The notes beneath the pieces were generated by a model. The model was not told the DNA's origin. It ran no database searches and was given only the letters and a program-made list of their open reading frames with translations. A stretch of 64,000 nucleotides of DNA from Pseudothioclava sp033100795. GTDB taxonomy: Bacteria > Pseudomonadota > Alphaproteobacteria > Rhodobacterales > Rhodobacteraceae. The stretch's first letter is position 1, and each line of letters starts with the position of its first letter. Position numbers and translations under genes: made by a program. This document shows positions 49,467 to 58,588 of this stretch, piece after piece. The DNA lies in assembly GCF_033100795.1 (NCBI RefSeq), contig NZ_JAWLVI010000003.1:62001-126000 (forward strand), written 5' to 3'.

Positions 49467-50606
49467 TTATTCCTCGGAAATCGGGCGCGTGCCGACGATT
49501 GACAGGCCATAGGCGTCCAGACCGACATAGCGCGTTTGCGGGTTATCGGTCAGCAAGATCAATTCATGCAGACCCATCGACGAGAGAATCTGCGAGCCAA
49601 GCCCGATCTGCTTGATCGTGCGCGGCCCCTTTTCCTCTTCGCGGAACAATTTTGCACTCGGATCACGGAACAGGCACACCGCGCCACGCCCTTCGGCGGC
49701 GACGATCTCCATCGCGCGGGCCAGCTCACCCGCGGGGGCGCCGACACCCAGAACGTCCTCAAGCACATTCAGCGAATGGGTGCGCACCAGAACCGGTTCG
49801 GGCGTGGTGATGTCGCCCTTGGTCAGCACGATATGGTCGATGCCTTCGGCCTGATCGGTGAAGACGCGCATCTCCCACTCGCCGCCATGCAAAGCGGTGA
49901 CGGTCTGAGACAGGGTCTCGCGCACAAGGTTATCGTGACGGCGACGATAGGCGATCAGATCCGAGATCGTGCCGATCTTCATCCCGTGTTGCTTGCCGAA
50001 CTCGATCAGGTCGGGCAGGCGCGCCATCGTGCCATCGTCCTTCATGACCTCACAGATCACACCCGACGCATCGAGGCCCGCGAGGCGCGAAATATCGACC
50101 GCAGCTTCGGTATGGCCCGCGCGCACCAGAACGCCCCCATCGCGCGCGCGCAACGGGAAGACGTGACCGGGCGAGGCAAGATGCTGCGGCCCTTTCGACG
50201 CATCAATCGCCACGGCAATCGTTTGTGCGCGGTCATGCGCCGAGATGCCCGTCGAAATCCCTTCGCGCGCCTCGATCGTGACGGTAAAGGCCGTCTCGTG
50301 GCGCATCGAGTTCGAGCGCACCATCGGCGGCAGTTCCAGAGCGTCCACACGCGCCGAGGTCAGCGGCAGACAGATCAGCCCGCGCCCGTAGGTCGCCATG
50401 AAATTCACCGCATCCGCCGTGCACTTCTCGGCCGGGATATAGAAATCGCCCTCGTTTTCGCGGTCTTCGTGATCGACAAGGATCACCATCCGGCCCGCGC
50501 GGGCCTCGGCGATGATTTCCTCGGTCGGCGAGATCGCGTGACGCAGGCTTTCCTCCACCGCGCCCGGAACATCGTGCGTGCCGGATTTATCGACGGGTTT
50601 GATCAT
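49467..50606 (-). CDS. ribB: RibB with a degenerate RibA-like domain (RibBX type)
   Basis: 379 residues from the ATG at 50606, which overlaps the ribE stop by 4 bp. Residues 25-215 are a complete dihydroxybutanone-phosphate synthase, with DHEDRENEGD and the HTEA catalytic segment. The C-terminal 160 residues align with GTP cyclohydrolase II but lack the three zinc cysteines (the HSECLTGD/LRCDC region reads HSLNVLEDVLG) and the EGRGIG loop (here EGRGAVCLFRDP). So the second domain should not cleave GTP, and another ribA must exist. The domain may be structural or regulatory. Confidence 0.92.
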   Translation of the reverse strand: MIKPVDKSGTHDVPGAVEESLRHAISPTEEIIAEARAGRMVILVDHEDRENEGDFYIPAEKCTADAVNFMATYGRGLICLPLTSARVDALELPPMVRSNSMRHETAFTVTIEAREGISTGISAHDRAQTIAVAIDASKGPQHLASPGHVFPLRARDGGVLVRAGHTEAAVDISRLAGLDASGVICEVMKDDGTMARLPDLIEFGKQHGMKIGTISDLIAYRRRHDNLVRETLSQTVTALHGGEWEMRVFTDQAEGIDHIVLTKGDITTPEPVLVRTHSLNVLEDVLGVGAPAGELARAMEIVAAEGRGAVCLFRDPSAKLFREEEKGPRTIKQIGLGSQILSSMGLHELILLTDNPQTRYVGLDAYGLSIVGTRPISEE

Positions 50607-51202
50607 GCGTTCCACTCCTGAAGGCGGGCGACATAGCGCGCCAGCGTATCTATTTCGAGATTGATCCGGTCACCCGTGCGCGCAGCGCCCCAGACAGTGA
50701 CCGATTTCGTATGCGGGATGATGTTGACGCCGAAGTCACAGCCTTCGACCTCGTTCACGGTCAGAGACGTGCCGTTCAGCGCAACCGAGCCTTTCGGCGC
50801 GATGAATTTCGCCAGCGCCTCGGGGGCGCGGAAGGTAAAGCGGGTGCTGTCGCCCTCGTCACGCATGGCGACGATCTCGGCCACGCCGTCCACATGGCCC
50901 GAGACGATATGGCCACCCAGCTCATCCCCGACCTTCAGCGCGCGCTCAAGATTAAGGGGCTTGCCCACCGCCCAATCGCCGATATTCGTTTTCGCCACGC
51001 TTTCCGCCGAGATCTGCACGTCGAACCAGTTTTGCGGCTCGGTGCCGGTGGCGATGACCGTCAGGCAAACCCCGTTGCAGGCGATGGACGCGCCCAGATC
51101 AATCCCCGCCACATCATAGCCGCACCCGATCCGCGCGCGCAGGTCGCCCGCTTGTTCCAAGGCAAGAATGGTGCCGACATCGGTGATAATTCCGGTAAAC
51201 AT
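50603..51202 (-). CDS. ribE: Riboflavin synthase alpha chain
   Basis: 199 residues. MFTGIITDVGTI begins the first of two repeated barrels; ACNGVCLTVI and ALNGTSLTVNEVEG are the paired active-site segments, and GHIVSGHVDGVAEI lies between. It dismutates two lumazines to riboflavin. First gene of the ribE-ribBX-ribH-nusB unit. The 203-bp upstream region has no FMN riboswitch features that I can see, but has a GTCGCA-N6-TGCGAC inverted repeat (51320-51337). Confidence 0.95.
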   Translation of the reverse strand: MFTGIITDVGTILALEQAGDLRARIGCGYDVAGIDLGASIACNGVCLTVIATGTEPQNWFDVQISAESVAKTNIGDWAVGKPLNLERALKVGDELGGHIVSGHVDGVAEIVAMRDEGDSTRFTFRAPEALAKFIAPKGSVALNGTSLTVNEVEGCDFGVNIIPHTKSVTVWGAARTGDRINLEIDTLARYVARLQEWNA

Positions 51203-51405
51203 CGCGGTCCCCTTCGTTTCTGCCTCTGCCTAGCCCGAGGCGCGCCCCCGTGCAAGGCCCGCCGCCTTGCGCAAACGCAGGGAAAGTTAAGCATCCATGC
51301 ACCGTTCTGCCCCATTCTGGTCGCACCCTTATGCGACAAATGCGCATCGTCAGGTGACATTCGCGCCAAAATCGCGCAAAAGCATGGGTAAAGCCGGATA
51401 CGAGT

Positions 51406-52692
51406 ATGAACCGTTTTACAGATCGTCGCTTTCTTCTGTTGCAGGGGCCGCACGGGCCTTTCTTTGACCGGCTTGGCCGGATGCTGCGGGCTGCGGGCTG
51501 CGATGTTTGGCGCGTCGGCTTCAATCAGGGGGACGAGGCGTTCTGGCGCGACCGTCGCTCGTTCATCCGATATGCGGGCTCTGCAGCAGGCTGGCCCGCG
51601 ACTGTAAGCTCCCTGATCGCGGACAAAGGTATCACTGATCTGGTCCTTTACGGCGACACCCGCCCGATCCACGCCGACGCCATTCTGGCGGCCCGCGCGG
51701 CGGGGTTGCGCATCCATGGGTTCGAAGAAGGTTACATCCGGCCCTATTGGGTCACCTATGAGCGCGGCGGCGCCAACGGCCATTCACGACTGATGGAAAT
51801 GAGCGTGGCCGAAATGCGCACGGCTCTGGCCCAGTCCGAGATTGAATGGCCCGACGCCCCCCCTCGCTGGGGCGATATGCGCCAGCATATGTTCTATGGC
51901 GCGCTCTATCATTTCTTCGTGCTGGCCCTGAACCGCCGCTATCGTAACTTCGCCCCCCATCGCGGCGTGACCGTCTTGCAGGAGTTCCGCCTTTATCTGC
52001 GCCGCCTGCTGATGCTGCCCGCGCATATTCTGGAACGGCGCCTCGCAACCGGACGGATCAAGCGGGGCGGCTTTCCCTATCATCTGGTGCTGATGCAGCT
52101 TGAGCATGACGCCAGCTTCCGCATGCATTCGGAGTTCACCTCGCAGACGCAATTCATCGAAGAGGTCATCGCAGGCTTTGCCGAAGGTGCGCCGCGCCAT
52201 CATCATCTGGTCTTTAAGGCCCACCCGCTAGAGGACGGTCGCGCGCCCGTCACAGCAGCGATCAAACGCGCGACCGAACGCTGGGGGCTGAAGGGGCGCA
52301 TCCATTTCGTGCGCGGCGGGAAACTGGCGGGGCTGCTTGCGCAGGCGCGCTCGGCCGTGACGGTGAATTCGACCGCCGCGCAACAGGTGCTCTGGCGCGG
52401 TCTGCCGCTCAAGGCCTTTGGTCGCGCGGTCTTTGCCAAGCCCGAGTTCGTCTCGACCCAACCTCTGCGCGAGTTTTTTGCCGAGCCTGCCCGCCCCGAC
52501 ACCCGCGCCTATCGCGACTATCGTCACTTCCTGCTGGAAACGAGCCAGGTTCCGGGCGGTTTCTACTCCGCCAGGGGGCGGCGCACCTTGTTGCGCCAGG
52601 TTGTCGACATGATGCTCTCTGACGTTGACCCTTATGAGGCGCTCATCGCAGGCAAAGCGGCGCCACGGCAACAGTTGCATGTCGTGAAATAA
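51406..52692 (+). CDS. kpsS: KpsS-like capsule polysaccharide Kdo transferase
   Basis: 428 residues of the capsule-synthesis family: LLLQGPHGPFFDRLG near the start, LVLYGDTRPIH, the conserved FEEGYIRPYW, LVFKAHPLEDGR and VNSTAAQQVLWRGLP. KpsS adds the first beta-Kdo of the linker on phosphatidylglycerol that carries group 2-type capsules to the surface. It is the first gene of a plus-strand block with kpsD-like and kpsC genes, set between ribE and ribD. Confidence 0.9.
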   Translation: MNRFTDRRFLLLQGPHGPFFDRLGRMLRAAGCDVWRVGFNQGDEAFWRDRRSFIRYAGSAAGWPATVSSLIADKGITDLVLYGDTRPIHADAILAARAAGLRIHGFEEGYIRPYWVTYERGGANGHSRLMEMSVAEMRTALAQSEIEWPDAPPRWGDMRQHMFYGALYHFFVLALNRRYRNFAPHRGVTVLQEFRLYLRRLLMLPAHILERRLATGRIKRGGFPYHLVLMQLEHDASFRMHSEFTSQTQFIEEVIAGFAEGAPRHHHLVFKAHPLEDGRAPVTAAIKRATERWGLKGRIHFVRGGKLAGLLAQARSAVTVNSTAAQQVLWRGLPLKAFGRAVFAKPEFVSTQPLREFFAEPARPDTRAYRDYRHFLLETSQVPGGFYSARGRRTLLRQVVDMMLSDVDPYEALIAGKAAPRQQLHVVK

Positions 52693-52774
52693 CCCTACTG
52701 GCTTTTTATCAACTCTTTCTGTAGGGTTGCACCCAAAAGATAATGCAAGCATCCCGCAAAGAGGAGCTCGAGCA

Positions 52775-53911
52775 GTGACGACCAAGACTTCCCGCAGGGC
52801 CGTTCTGGCTGGCCTGTCGGCGGCGCTTATGGGCGCGGCTTCGTGTGGCATGCCCCGTTCCGGCCCCAGCAAACGTGAAATTTTCGCCGGCTCCGTGCTG
52901 AAAGAGGGCGATGCCTTCGTGGTGTCGGTCAACGATTTCGTGACCCGCACCACCGGCGTCCAACCCGCGCTCGGGTTCAGTTCCGCCTTCCGCAATGCGG
53001 GTGTGGTCGGCTCTGACATCATCCGCCCGGGCGACACGCTTGGCCTGACGATTTGGGAAAACGTGGACGACGGGCTTCTGGCCTCGCAAGGGGTCAATGC
53101 GACCGCGCTGACCGAAGTGCAGGTCGATGGCGCAGGCTTTATTTTCGTGCCCTACGCAGGTCGTGTCAAAGCCGCGGGCAACACGCCCGACGGGCTGCGC
53201 AAGGTTATCACCTCCAAGCTGGACCCGCAGACGCCGGACCCGCAGGTCATGGTGACGCGCGTTGCGGGCGACGGTGCGACCGTGTCGATCATGGGCTCGA
53301 TCAACGGGCAAGGTGTCTACGCGATCGAGCGCCCGACCCGCACCCTGTCTGCCATGATCGCGCGCGCAGGCGGCGTGGCCATCAAGCCCGAGGTCGCCAA
53401 GGTGACCGTGACCCGCGGCAAGGCCACGGGAACGATCTGGCTGAAAGATCTGTATAAAAACCCGCAGATGGACATCGCGCTGCGTCCGGGCGACGTGATC
53501 CTCGTCGAAGAGGATACGCGGGCCTATGTCTCGCTTGGCGCGACCGGAGCGCAGGCGCGCGTGCCCTTCGACACGCAAACGCTCTCGGCGCTCGAAGCCA
53601 TCGCGACCGTTGGCGGGCTGCAAACCAATCTTGCCGATCCGACGGGTGTGTTCATCTTCCGCAACGAGCCGGTCGAGATTGCCTCGGCCGTTCTGGGGCG
53701 CAACGATCTGATCGGCGATCAGCGGCTGATCTATGTTCTTGATCTGACCGAACCGAACGGCATGTTCCTTGCGCGCGATTTCATCATCCGCGACGGCGAT
53801 ACGGTCTATGTGACCGAGGCGCCTTATGTTCAATGGACCAAGGTGCTGAGCGCCATTACCGGCGCGGCGAATTCCGCGTCGAATTTCAACAGCCTCGCCA
53901 CAGGAAACTGA
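52775..53911 (+). CDS. Wza/KpsD-like polysaccharide export lipoprotein
   Basis: 378 residues from a GTG at 52775 with GAGGAG 8 bp upstream. A lipobox (GAASC, about residue 24) follows the signal. A polysaccharide-export (Poly_export/SLBB) domain begins around IIRPGDTLGLTIWEN, followed by two SLBB-like repeats (SIMGSINGQGVYAIE, ALRPGDVILVEED). Such proteins form the outer-membrane channel for capsule. The stop overlaps kpsC by one base (TGATG). Confidence 0.88.
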   Translation: MTTKTSRRAVLAGLSAALMGAASCGMPRSGPSKREIFAGSVLKEGDAFVVSVNDFVTRTTGVQPALGFSSAFRNAGVVGSDIIRPGDTLGLTIWENVDDGLLASQGVNATALTEVQVDGAGFIFVPYAGRVKAAGNTPDGLRKVITSKLDPQTPDPQVMVTRVAGDGATVSIMGSINGQGVYAIERPTRTLSAMIARAGGVAIKPEVAKVTVTRGKATGTIWLKDLYKNPQMDIALRPGDVILVEEDTRAYVSLGATGAQARVPFDTQTLSALEAIATVGGLQTNLADPTGVFIFRNEPVEIASAVLGRNDLIGDQRLIYVLDLTEPNGMFLARDFIIRDGDTVYVTEAPYVQWTKVLSAITGAANSASNFNSLATGN

Positions 53912-55914
53912 TGACGGGCGAGATGCGAACGAATGCCGCCGGAAGCGAACTCCGGCGGCTTTTCTTTTACAACGGCGGCTTTCTGCGCAACGACCTCCGC
54001 GCGATCTTGCGGGCGGGCGGCTTTGCTGCGCGCATAGGCCTGCCCAAGCCCGGCGACATGGTGGCCGTCTGGGGCCGCAGCCCCTATGCCGCGCGAGGCG
54101 AGGCGATCGCCGCGAAATACGGCGCCCCCATTGTGCGGGTCGAGGATGCGTTTTTGCGCTCGATCCACCCCGGACGCGCCTCACGCGAAACGCCGCTCGG
54201 GTTGATCATCGACGAGGACGGGGTGCATTTCGACGCCTCCAGCCCGTCCAAGCTGGAAAATCTGCTGGCCAAGCACCCTCTGGATGACACCGATCTGCTG
54301 AACCGCGCCCGTGACGGCATGGCCCGGCTCAAGCAGCTTGAATTGTCGAAATATAACAATTTCGACCCGCATATCCCCCCTCCAAAACCGGGATATGTGT
54401 TGGTTATTGACCAGACCGAAGGCGACGCCTCAGTGACTTATGGCAAAGCGACGCCCGCGACGTTCCGCGAAATGCTGGCCACCGCGCAGATCGAGCACCC
54501 CGGCCAGCGCATCCTGATCAAGACCCACCCCGAGACCCGCGCGGGCCTGCGCCGCGGCTATTTCGGGCCAGAGCATTGCGACGCCCGCACCGAACTGATG
54601 ACGGATGCCGTTTCGCCCTGGGCACTGCTGGAGGGGGCGATTGCGGTCTATTGCGTTTCGTCCCAGATGGGGCTTGAGGCGATTTTTGCGGGCCACAAAC
54701 CGCGCATCTTCGGCCAGCCTTTCTATGCCGGATGGGGGCTGACGCAGGACGAAAATCCGGTGCCGCGTCGCACGCGGAAACTGACCCGCGCGCAGCTTTT
54801 TGCCGCCGCCTATATCCTTGCGCCAACGTGGTTCGAGCCGTGCCGCAAGCGCGCGTGCAGCTTTGAAGAAGCCGTCGATCAGCTTGAGGCCGAGGTGCGC
54901 ACGTTCCGCGCGGATCGTAATGGCTATGACGCGGGCGGGATGCGCCTTTGGAAGCGTCGGCATTTGCAGGCGTTTTTCGGGCACCATGCGCCGCTGCGCT
55001 TCATAAAAAACGCAGACACCTCTGACCGCCCGCTTCTGTGGTGGGCTGGATCGGCCCCGCCTGACCAGCCCCTGATCCACGTCGAGGACGGTTTTCTGCG
55101 CTCTCGCGGGCTTGGGGCAGAGCTTGTGCCACCGCTGTCGCTGGTCGCGGATCAAAGCGGCATCTACTACGACCCGACGCGCCCTTCCGATCTGGAGACC
55201 CTGATCGCGCAGGAACCTCCTGCCGGCGGGCGCCTGCGGGTCGAACGATTGATCGCCAAAATCCGCGCGGCAAAATTGTCAAAATACAACATTTCCGGCG
55301 CGATGCCCGAACTGCCCGAAGGCCGTCGCATCCTTGTTCCGGGACAGGTCGAGGACGACGCCTCGATCCGTCTTGGTGCAGGAGATATGTCGACCAATCT
55401 TGCGCTTTTGCAGGCTGCGCGCGCGGCAAACCCTGATGCGATCATCGTCTACAAGCCTCACCCCGACGTCGAGGCCGGTCTTCGCAAGGGCCACATCACG
55501 CCTGAAATCATCTTGCAGTTTGCCGACATTATCGCGGATCACGCCGATCCGGTCGCGCTATTGGAAAACGTCGAGGAGGTCTGGACGATGACCTCGCTTC
55601 TGGGGTTCGAGGCACTGCTACGCGGCAAGAAAGTCACCTGTGCCGGGATGCCATTTTACGCGGGATGGGGACTGACACATGACCTGATGATCCCGCCTGC
55701 GCGGCGGCAGGCGCGGCCCGATCTGCTGCAACTGGCCTATGCGGCGCTCATCGCCTATCCGCGCTATCACGACCCGATCAGCCGCCGCCCCTGCCCGCCC
55801 GAAGTTGCGGTCGAGCGGCTGGCCTCGGGCACCCTGCCGCGCGCGGGCGCGGCAAACCGGATCCTGTCAAAGCTTCAGGGGGTCTTCGCCTCAGCCGCGT
55901 GGCTCTGGCGTTAA
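53911..55914 (+). CDS. kpsC: KpsC-like dual-module capsule Kdo transferase
   Basis: 667 residues. Two similar modules are visible, about 1-330 and 340-667. Each has VEDAFLRS/VEDGFLRS near the start, LSKYN in the middle, KTHPET/KPHPDV, and a GLEAIFAGHKP-PFYAGWGLT or GFEALLRGKKV-PFYAGWGLT pair. KpsC extends the poly-Kdo capsule linker with two alternating beta-Kdo transferase activities. The two-module layout is intact. The stop shares four bases (TTAA) with the ribD stop. Confidence 0.93.
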   Translation: MTGEMRTNAAGSELRRLFFYNGGFLRNDLRAILRAGGFAARIGLPKPGDMVAVWGRSPYAARGEAIAAKYGAPIVRVEDAFLRSIHPGRASRETPLGLIIDEDGVHFDASSPSKLENLLAKHPLDDTDLLNRARDGMARLKQLELSKYNNFDPHIPPPKPGYVLVIDQTEGDASVTYGKATPATFREMLATAQIEHPGQRILIKTHPETRAGLRRGYFGPEHCDARTELMTDAVSPWALLEGAIAVYCVSSQMGLEAIFAGHKPRIFGQPFYAGWGLTQDENPVPRRTRKLTRAQLFAAAYILAPTWFEPCRKRACSFEEAVDQLEAEVRTFRADRNGYDAGGMRLWKRRHLQAFFGHHAPLRFIKNADTSDRPLLWWAGSAPPDQPLIHVEDGFLRSRGLGAELVPPLSLVADQSGIYYDPTRPSDLETLIAQEPPAGGRLRVERLIAKIRAAKLSKYNISGAMPELPEGRRILVPGQVEDDASIRLGAGDMSTNLALLQAARAANPDAIIVYKPHPDVEAGLRKGHITPEIILQFADIIADHADPVALLENVEEVWTMTSLLGFEALLRGKKVTCAGMPFYAGWGLTHDLMIPPARRQARPDLLQLAYAALIAYPRYHDPISRRPCPPEVAVERLASGTLPRAGAANRILSKLQGVFASAAWLWR

Positions 55915-56999
55915 ACTGCCAGCCAACGGTGCAGAATATCGACGCCAACGGGGCGGCTTTCGACCAACCGGAAACGGGGCGCATCAGCCAGATGCGCTAG
56001 CCCCATCGGCCCGATCGAGGCGCGCCCTTCGGATCCAAGCGCGACACCGGCGGTAAAGCCGATCAGCTCGTCGACAAGCCCCTCGCCCAGCAACGCCGCC
56101 GCCAATTGCCCGCCGCCTTCGCAGAAGACCCGCGTCAAGCCGCGCGCAGCCAATTCCGACAGCATCGCTGCCGCCGAAAGCCCCTGCGGCCCCGTCGGCA
56201 CCTCGATCAGTTCGGCCCCGCGCGACATCCAATAGTCGCGCGCCTCCGATGGCGCCTCGGCACCGTGCAAAATCCAGAGCGGCGCCGCGCCAACCGAGGC
56301 CGCCAGCCGCCCGCGCGGCAGATCAAGCCGCGCCGCAGCCACCACGCGCACGGGTTGGCGCAAGGGAGCAAACCCGCGCACGGTCAGCAACGGATCGTCA
56401 GCGCGCGCCGTGCCCCCACCGACCATCACCGCATCGAACCGCGCGCGCAGCGCATGGACATGGGCGCGCGCCTCGGGGCTGGTGATCCACTGGCTTTCAC
56501 CGCTGGCGGTCGCAATACGGCCATCAAAACTGGTCGCAAGCTTTAGCGCGACCCAAGGCCGCCCGCGTTCGATCCGTGACAGAAAACCGCTTTGCTGCGC
56601 GCGGGCCTCGGCCTGCATGACGCCGGTTTGAACCGCGATCCCCGCTTGCCGCAGAATATCGTGCCCCCGCCCCGAGACGCGCGGATCGGGATCCTCTAGC
56701 GCACTGACAACCCGCACCACGCCCGCCGCCACAAGGCTTTCGGCACAGGGCGGGGTTTTGCCGTGATGCGCGCAGGGTTCCAGCGTAACATAGGCTGTAG
56801 CCCCTCGCGCCGCCTCGCCCGCCTGCGCCAAGGCCCGCGCCTCGGCATGAGGGCGCCCGCCCGGCTGCGTCCAGCCCCGACCAACGATCCGGCCGTCGCG
56901 CACCAGCACGCAACCGACCGCAGGGTTAGGCCAGACATTGCCAAGCCCCCGCGCCGCCAAAGACAGCGCGAGGGCCATATAACGGCGGTCCTCGCTCAA
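55911..56999 (-). CDS. ribD: Bifunctional riboflavin deaminase-reductase RibD
   Basis: 362 residues. The deaminase half has PNPAVGCVLV, the zinc motif GRPHAEARAL and TLEPCAHHGKTPPCAE; the reductase half has KLATSFDGRIATASGESQW and VMVGGGTARADDPLL. It carries out the second and third steps of the pyrimidine branch of riboflavin synthesis. It follows nrdR by 3 bp. Its expected downstream partner ribE is 4.7 kb away beyond the opposing capsule genes. Confidence 0.95.
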   Translation of the reverse strand: MSEDRRYMALALSLAARGLGNVWPNPAVGCVLVRDGRIVGRGWTQPGGRPHAEARALAQAGEAARGATAYVTLEPCAHHGKTPPCAESLVAAGVVRVVSALEDPDPRVSGRGHDILRQAGIAVQTGVMQAEARAQQSGFLSRIERGRPWVALKLATSFDGRIATASGESQWITSPEARAHVHALRARFDAVMVGGGTARADDPLLTVRGFAPLRQPVRVVAAARLDLPRGRLAASVGAAPLWILHGAEAPSEARDYWMSRGAELIEVPTGPQGLSAAAMLSELAARGLTRVFCEGGGQLAAALLGEGLVDELIGFTAGVALGSEGRASIGPMGLAHLADAPRFRLVESRPVGVDILHRWLAV

Positions 57000-57002
57000 G
57001 GG

Positions 57003-57470
57003 TTACTCCGTGTCCGCAACCGGCGGACGCAGTTCTGAGACGAATTTATCGAAGTCGTCCGCAGCCTGGAAGTTCTTGTAAACGCTGGCAAACCGGACGT
57101 ATCCGACAGTGTCGATCCGCGCGAGGGTCTCCATCACGATCTCACCGATGGTCTTGGAGGGAATGTCGGTTTCGCCCATCGACTCCAACCGGCGCACGAT
57201 CCCCGAGATCATCTGGTCGATCCGCTCGGGTTCAACCGGACGCTTCTGCATCGCGATGCGGATCGAGCGCTCCAGCTTGTCGCGGTCGAAATCTTCGCGC
57301 TTGCCAGAGGATTTGATCACCACCAGATCGCGCAACTGCACGCGTTCGTAGGTTGTAAAACGACCGCCACAGGCCGGACAAAAGCGACGCCGACGGATCG
57401 CAACGTGATCCTCGGCGGGGCGACTGTCTTTTACCTGAGTGTCAACATTACCGCAAAATGGGCAGCGCAT
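57003..57470 (-). CDS. nrdR: NrdR, ribonucleotide reductase repressor
   Basis: 155 residues from MRCPFCG at 57470. The zinc ribbon has C3, C6, C31 and C34, followed by an ATP-cone domain (VIKSSGKREDFDRDKL) that senses ATP/dATP. NrdR represses nrd genes when dATP is abundant. Linkage to ribD is widely conserved. A perfect DnaA box lies 54 bp upstream. Confidence 0.95.
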   Translation of the reverse strand: MRCPFCGNVDTQVKDSRPAEDHVAIRRRRFCPACGGRFTTYERVQLRDLVVIKSSGKREDFDRDKLERSIRIAMQKRPVEPERIDQMISGIVRRLESMGETDIPSKTIGEIVMETLARIDTVGYVRFASVYKNFQAADDFDKFVSELRPPVADTE

Positions 57471-57523
57471 CGGCTTCCCCCTTCTTCCTGTTCCCGCCTC
57501 ATGATGGGGTCTTTTCGCCCCAG

Positions 57524-57532
57524 TTATCCACA
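57524..57532 (+). promoter_or_regulatory. DnaA box upstream of nrdR
   Basis: TTATCCACA is the perfect high-affinity DnaA box. It lies 54 bp before the nrdR ATG in the promoter region. No other clear copy is nearby, so this is regulatory rather than an origin. Confidence 0.5.
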
Positions 57533-57638
57533 AGACTATAGGACGGGTCCGAAATTTTGGGTAGCGAAAATATTGCCCCACCAGATGTAGGCAAAAACCT
57601 GTGGCACATGAGACTCAGCAAGCATCGGCCAACGCAAC

Positions 57639-58142
57639 CTATTCGCAATACCACCCGCCAGGCCCGCGCTTCCAGCGGTCCACCGCGCGGCAATACCCCT
57701 GCGCGACCAGTGCCTCGCCCAAGGGAGTGAAATCGGCGGTCTGTTCGCCCGCGCATTCGATCTCGGCAAGCGGTTCCTCCCCGCGCAGCACGGCGACGCC
57801 TGTGCCGGAGCTGCCCGGATCGCTGTCGTCGATCGGACGCTCCACCCATGTATGGACGGCGTAGGTGATGCCCTTGTTGCGGATCTGGACATCCTCCCAG
57901 ATCGTGCGCCCGACGCCGGGCCACGGGGTGTAGACGACGTCTCCGACATCGCGCTCCAGCACCAGTTCCGGCGCTCCTTTAGGGCCAAAGCTGTAGCGCA
58001 GAGCACCGCCCGTCAGGCACAGATCCAGCCACTTGGACGACCCTTTGATCTGGCACGACACAAGCACCGTTCCGGCGCAATCGGCCAGAACCGGCACCCC
58101 AGACAACAGGGCCGCCAGTGCGACGACGCCCAACCGGATCAT
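57639..58142 (-). CDS. Exported cysteine-containing protein of unknown function
   Basis: 167 residues from the ATG at 58142, which overlaps the upstream lipoprotein stop by 4 bp. A Sec signal (MIRLGVVALAALLSGVPVLA) is followed by six Cys, likely disulphides (DCAGTVLVSCQ, LCLTGG, IECAG, GYCRAV, WYCE). Mid-region GDVVYTPWPGVGRTIWEDV is distinctive. I do not recognise the family; periplasmic location is inferred from the signal. Confidence 0.7.
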   Translation of the reverse strand: MIRLGVVALAALLSGVPVLADCAGTVLVSCQIKGSSKWLDLCLTGGALRYSFGPKGAPELVLERDVGDVVYTPWPGVGRTIWEDVQIRNKGITYAVHTWVERPIDDSDPGSSGTGVAVLRGEEPLAEIECAGEQTADFTPLGEALVAQGYCRAVDRWKRGPGGWYCE

Positions 58143-58486
58143 TTCTCGGCAGCGGGCTGTTCGGGAGCGGGCCGCGCCATCGAGCGGTCCTCGGCAATAA
58201 TCGCCAGACACTCGGGGTTCACATCCATGATCCTGCGCTCTTTCGCCCAAAGCGCGTCCAACGCCTTGGCGCTCAGCCCCCGCTTGACCATCGCATTCGG
58301 CGTCTTGCTGCCATCACCCACACCCGAGGTCAGCGTAAAGCGCCCCGACGGCTCGGCGGTCACATAAAGAAAGCAGGTGCCTTCCCGATCAATCCGGGGC
58401 TTTGCGGTTCCATCCGGATTATACCCCTCCATCTGGCAGGCTGCGAGCAGCGCGAAAACCGAAGTGGCGGCAAAAAAACGGATCAT
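58139..58486 (-). CDS. Small lipoprotein of unknown function
   Basis: 115 residues. The signal MIRFFAATSVFALLAAC ends in a lipobox with Cys17. The mature part has two more Cys and the segment RFTLTSGVGDGSKTPNAMV, with a Pro/Glu/Ala tail. It is translationally coupled to the next exported protein and follows the rpoD terminator on the same strand. No family recognised. Confidence 0.7.
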   Translation of the reverse strand: MIRFFAATSVFALLAACQMEGYNPDGTAKPRIDREGTCFLYVTAEPSGRFTLTSGVGDGSKTPNAMVKRGLSAKALDALWAKERRIMDVNPECLAIIAEDRSMARPAPEQPAAEK

Positions 58487-58563
58487 CGTAACCTCAACTG
58501 AAAACCTGTCATCAAGGGATAGCAGAGAAATCGCGGCGCGGAAAAGGGCGCCAGAAAAGAAAA

Positions 58564-58582
58564 CGCCCCCTTTACGGGGGCG
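58564..58582 (-). terminator. Intrinsic terminator after rpoD
   Basis: CGCCCCC and GGGGGCG form a perfect 7-bp stem with a TTTAC loop; on the minus strand CGTTTTCTTTTCT follows. It starts 7 bp past the rpoD stop. Confidence 0.85.
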
Positions 58583-58588
58583 CCTTGA

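Noticed and set aside
51203..51405. FMN riboswitch upstream of ribE
   Set aside because: No conserved RFN core segments could be found in the 203-bp region; only a short GTCGCA inverted repeat is present.
53911..55914. kpsC as two fused or duplicated genes from a recent event
   Set aside because: The internal repeat is the normal two-module architecture of KpsC.
57524..57532. Replication origin near nrdR because of the DnaA box
   Set aside because: Only one box, no AT-rich unwinding element and no origin-linked genes such as dnaA, dnaN or hemE.
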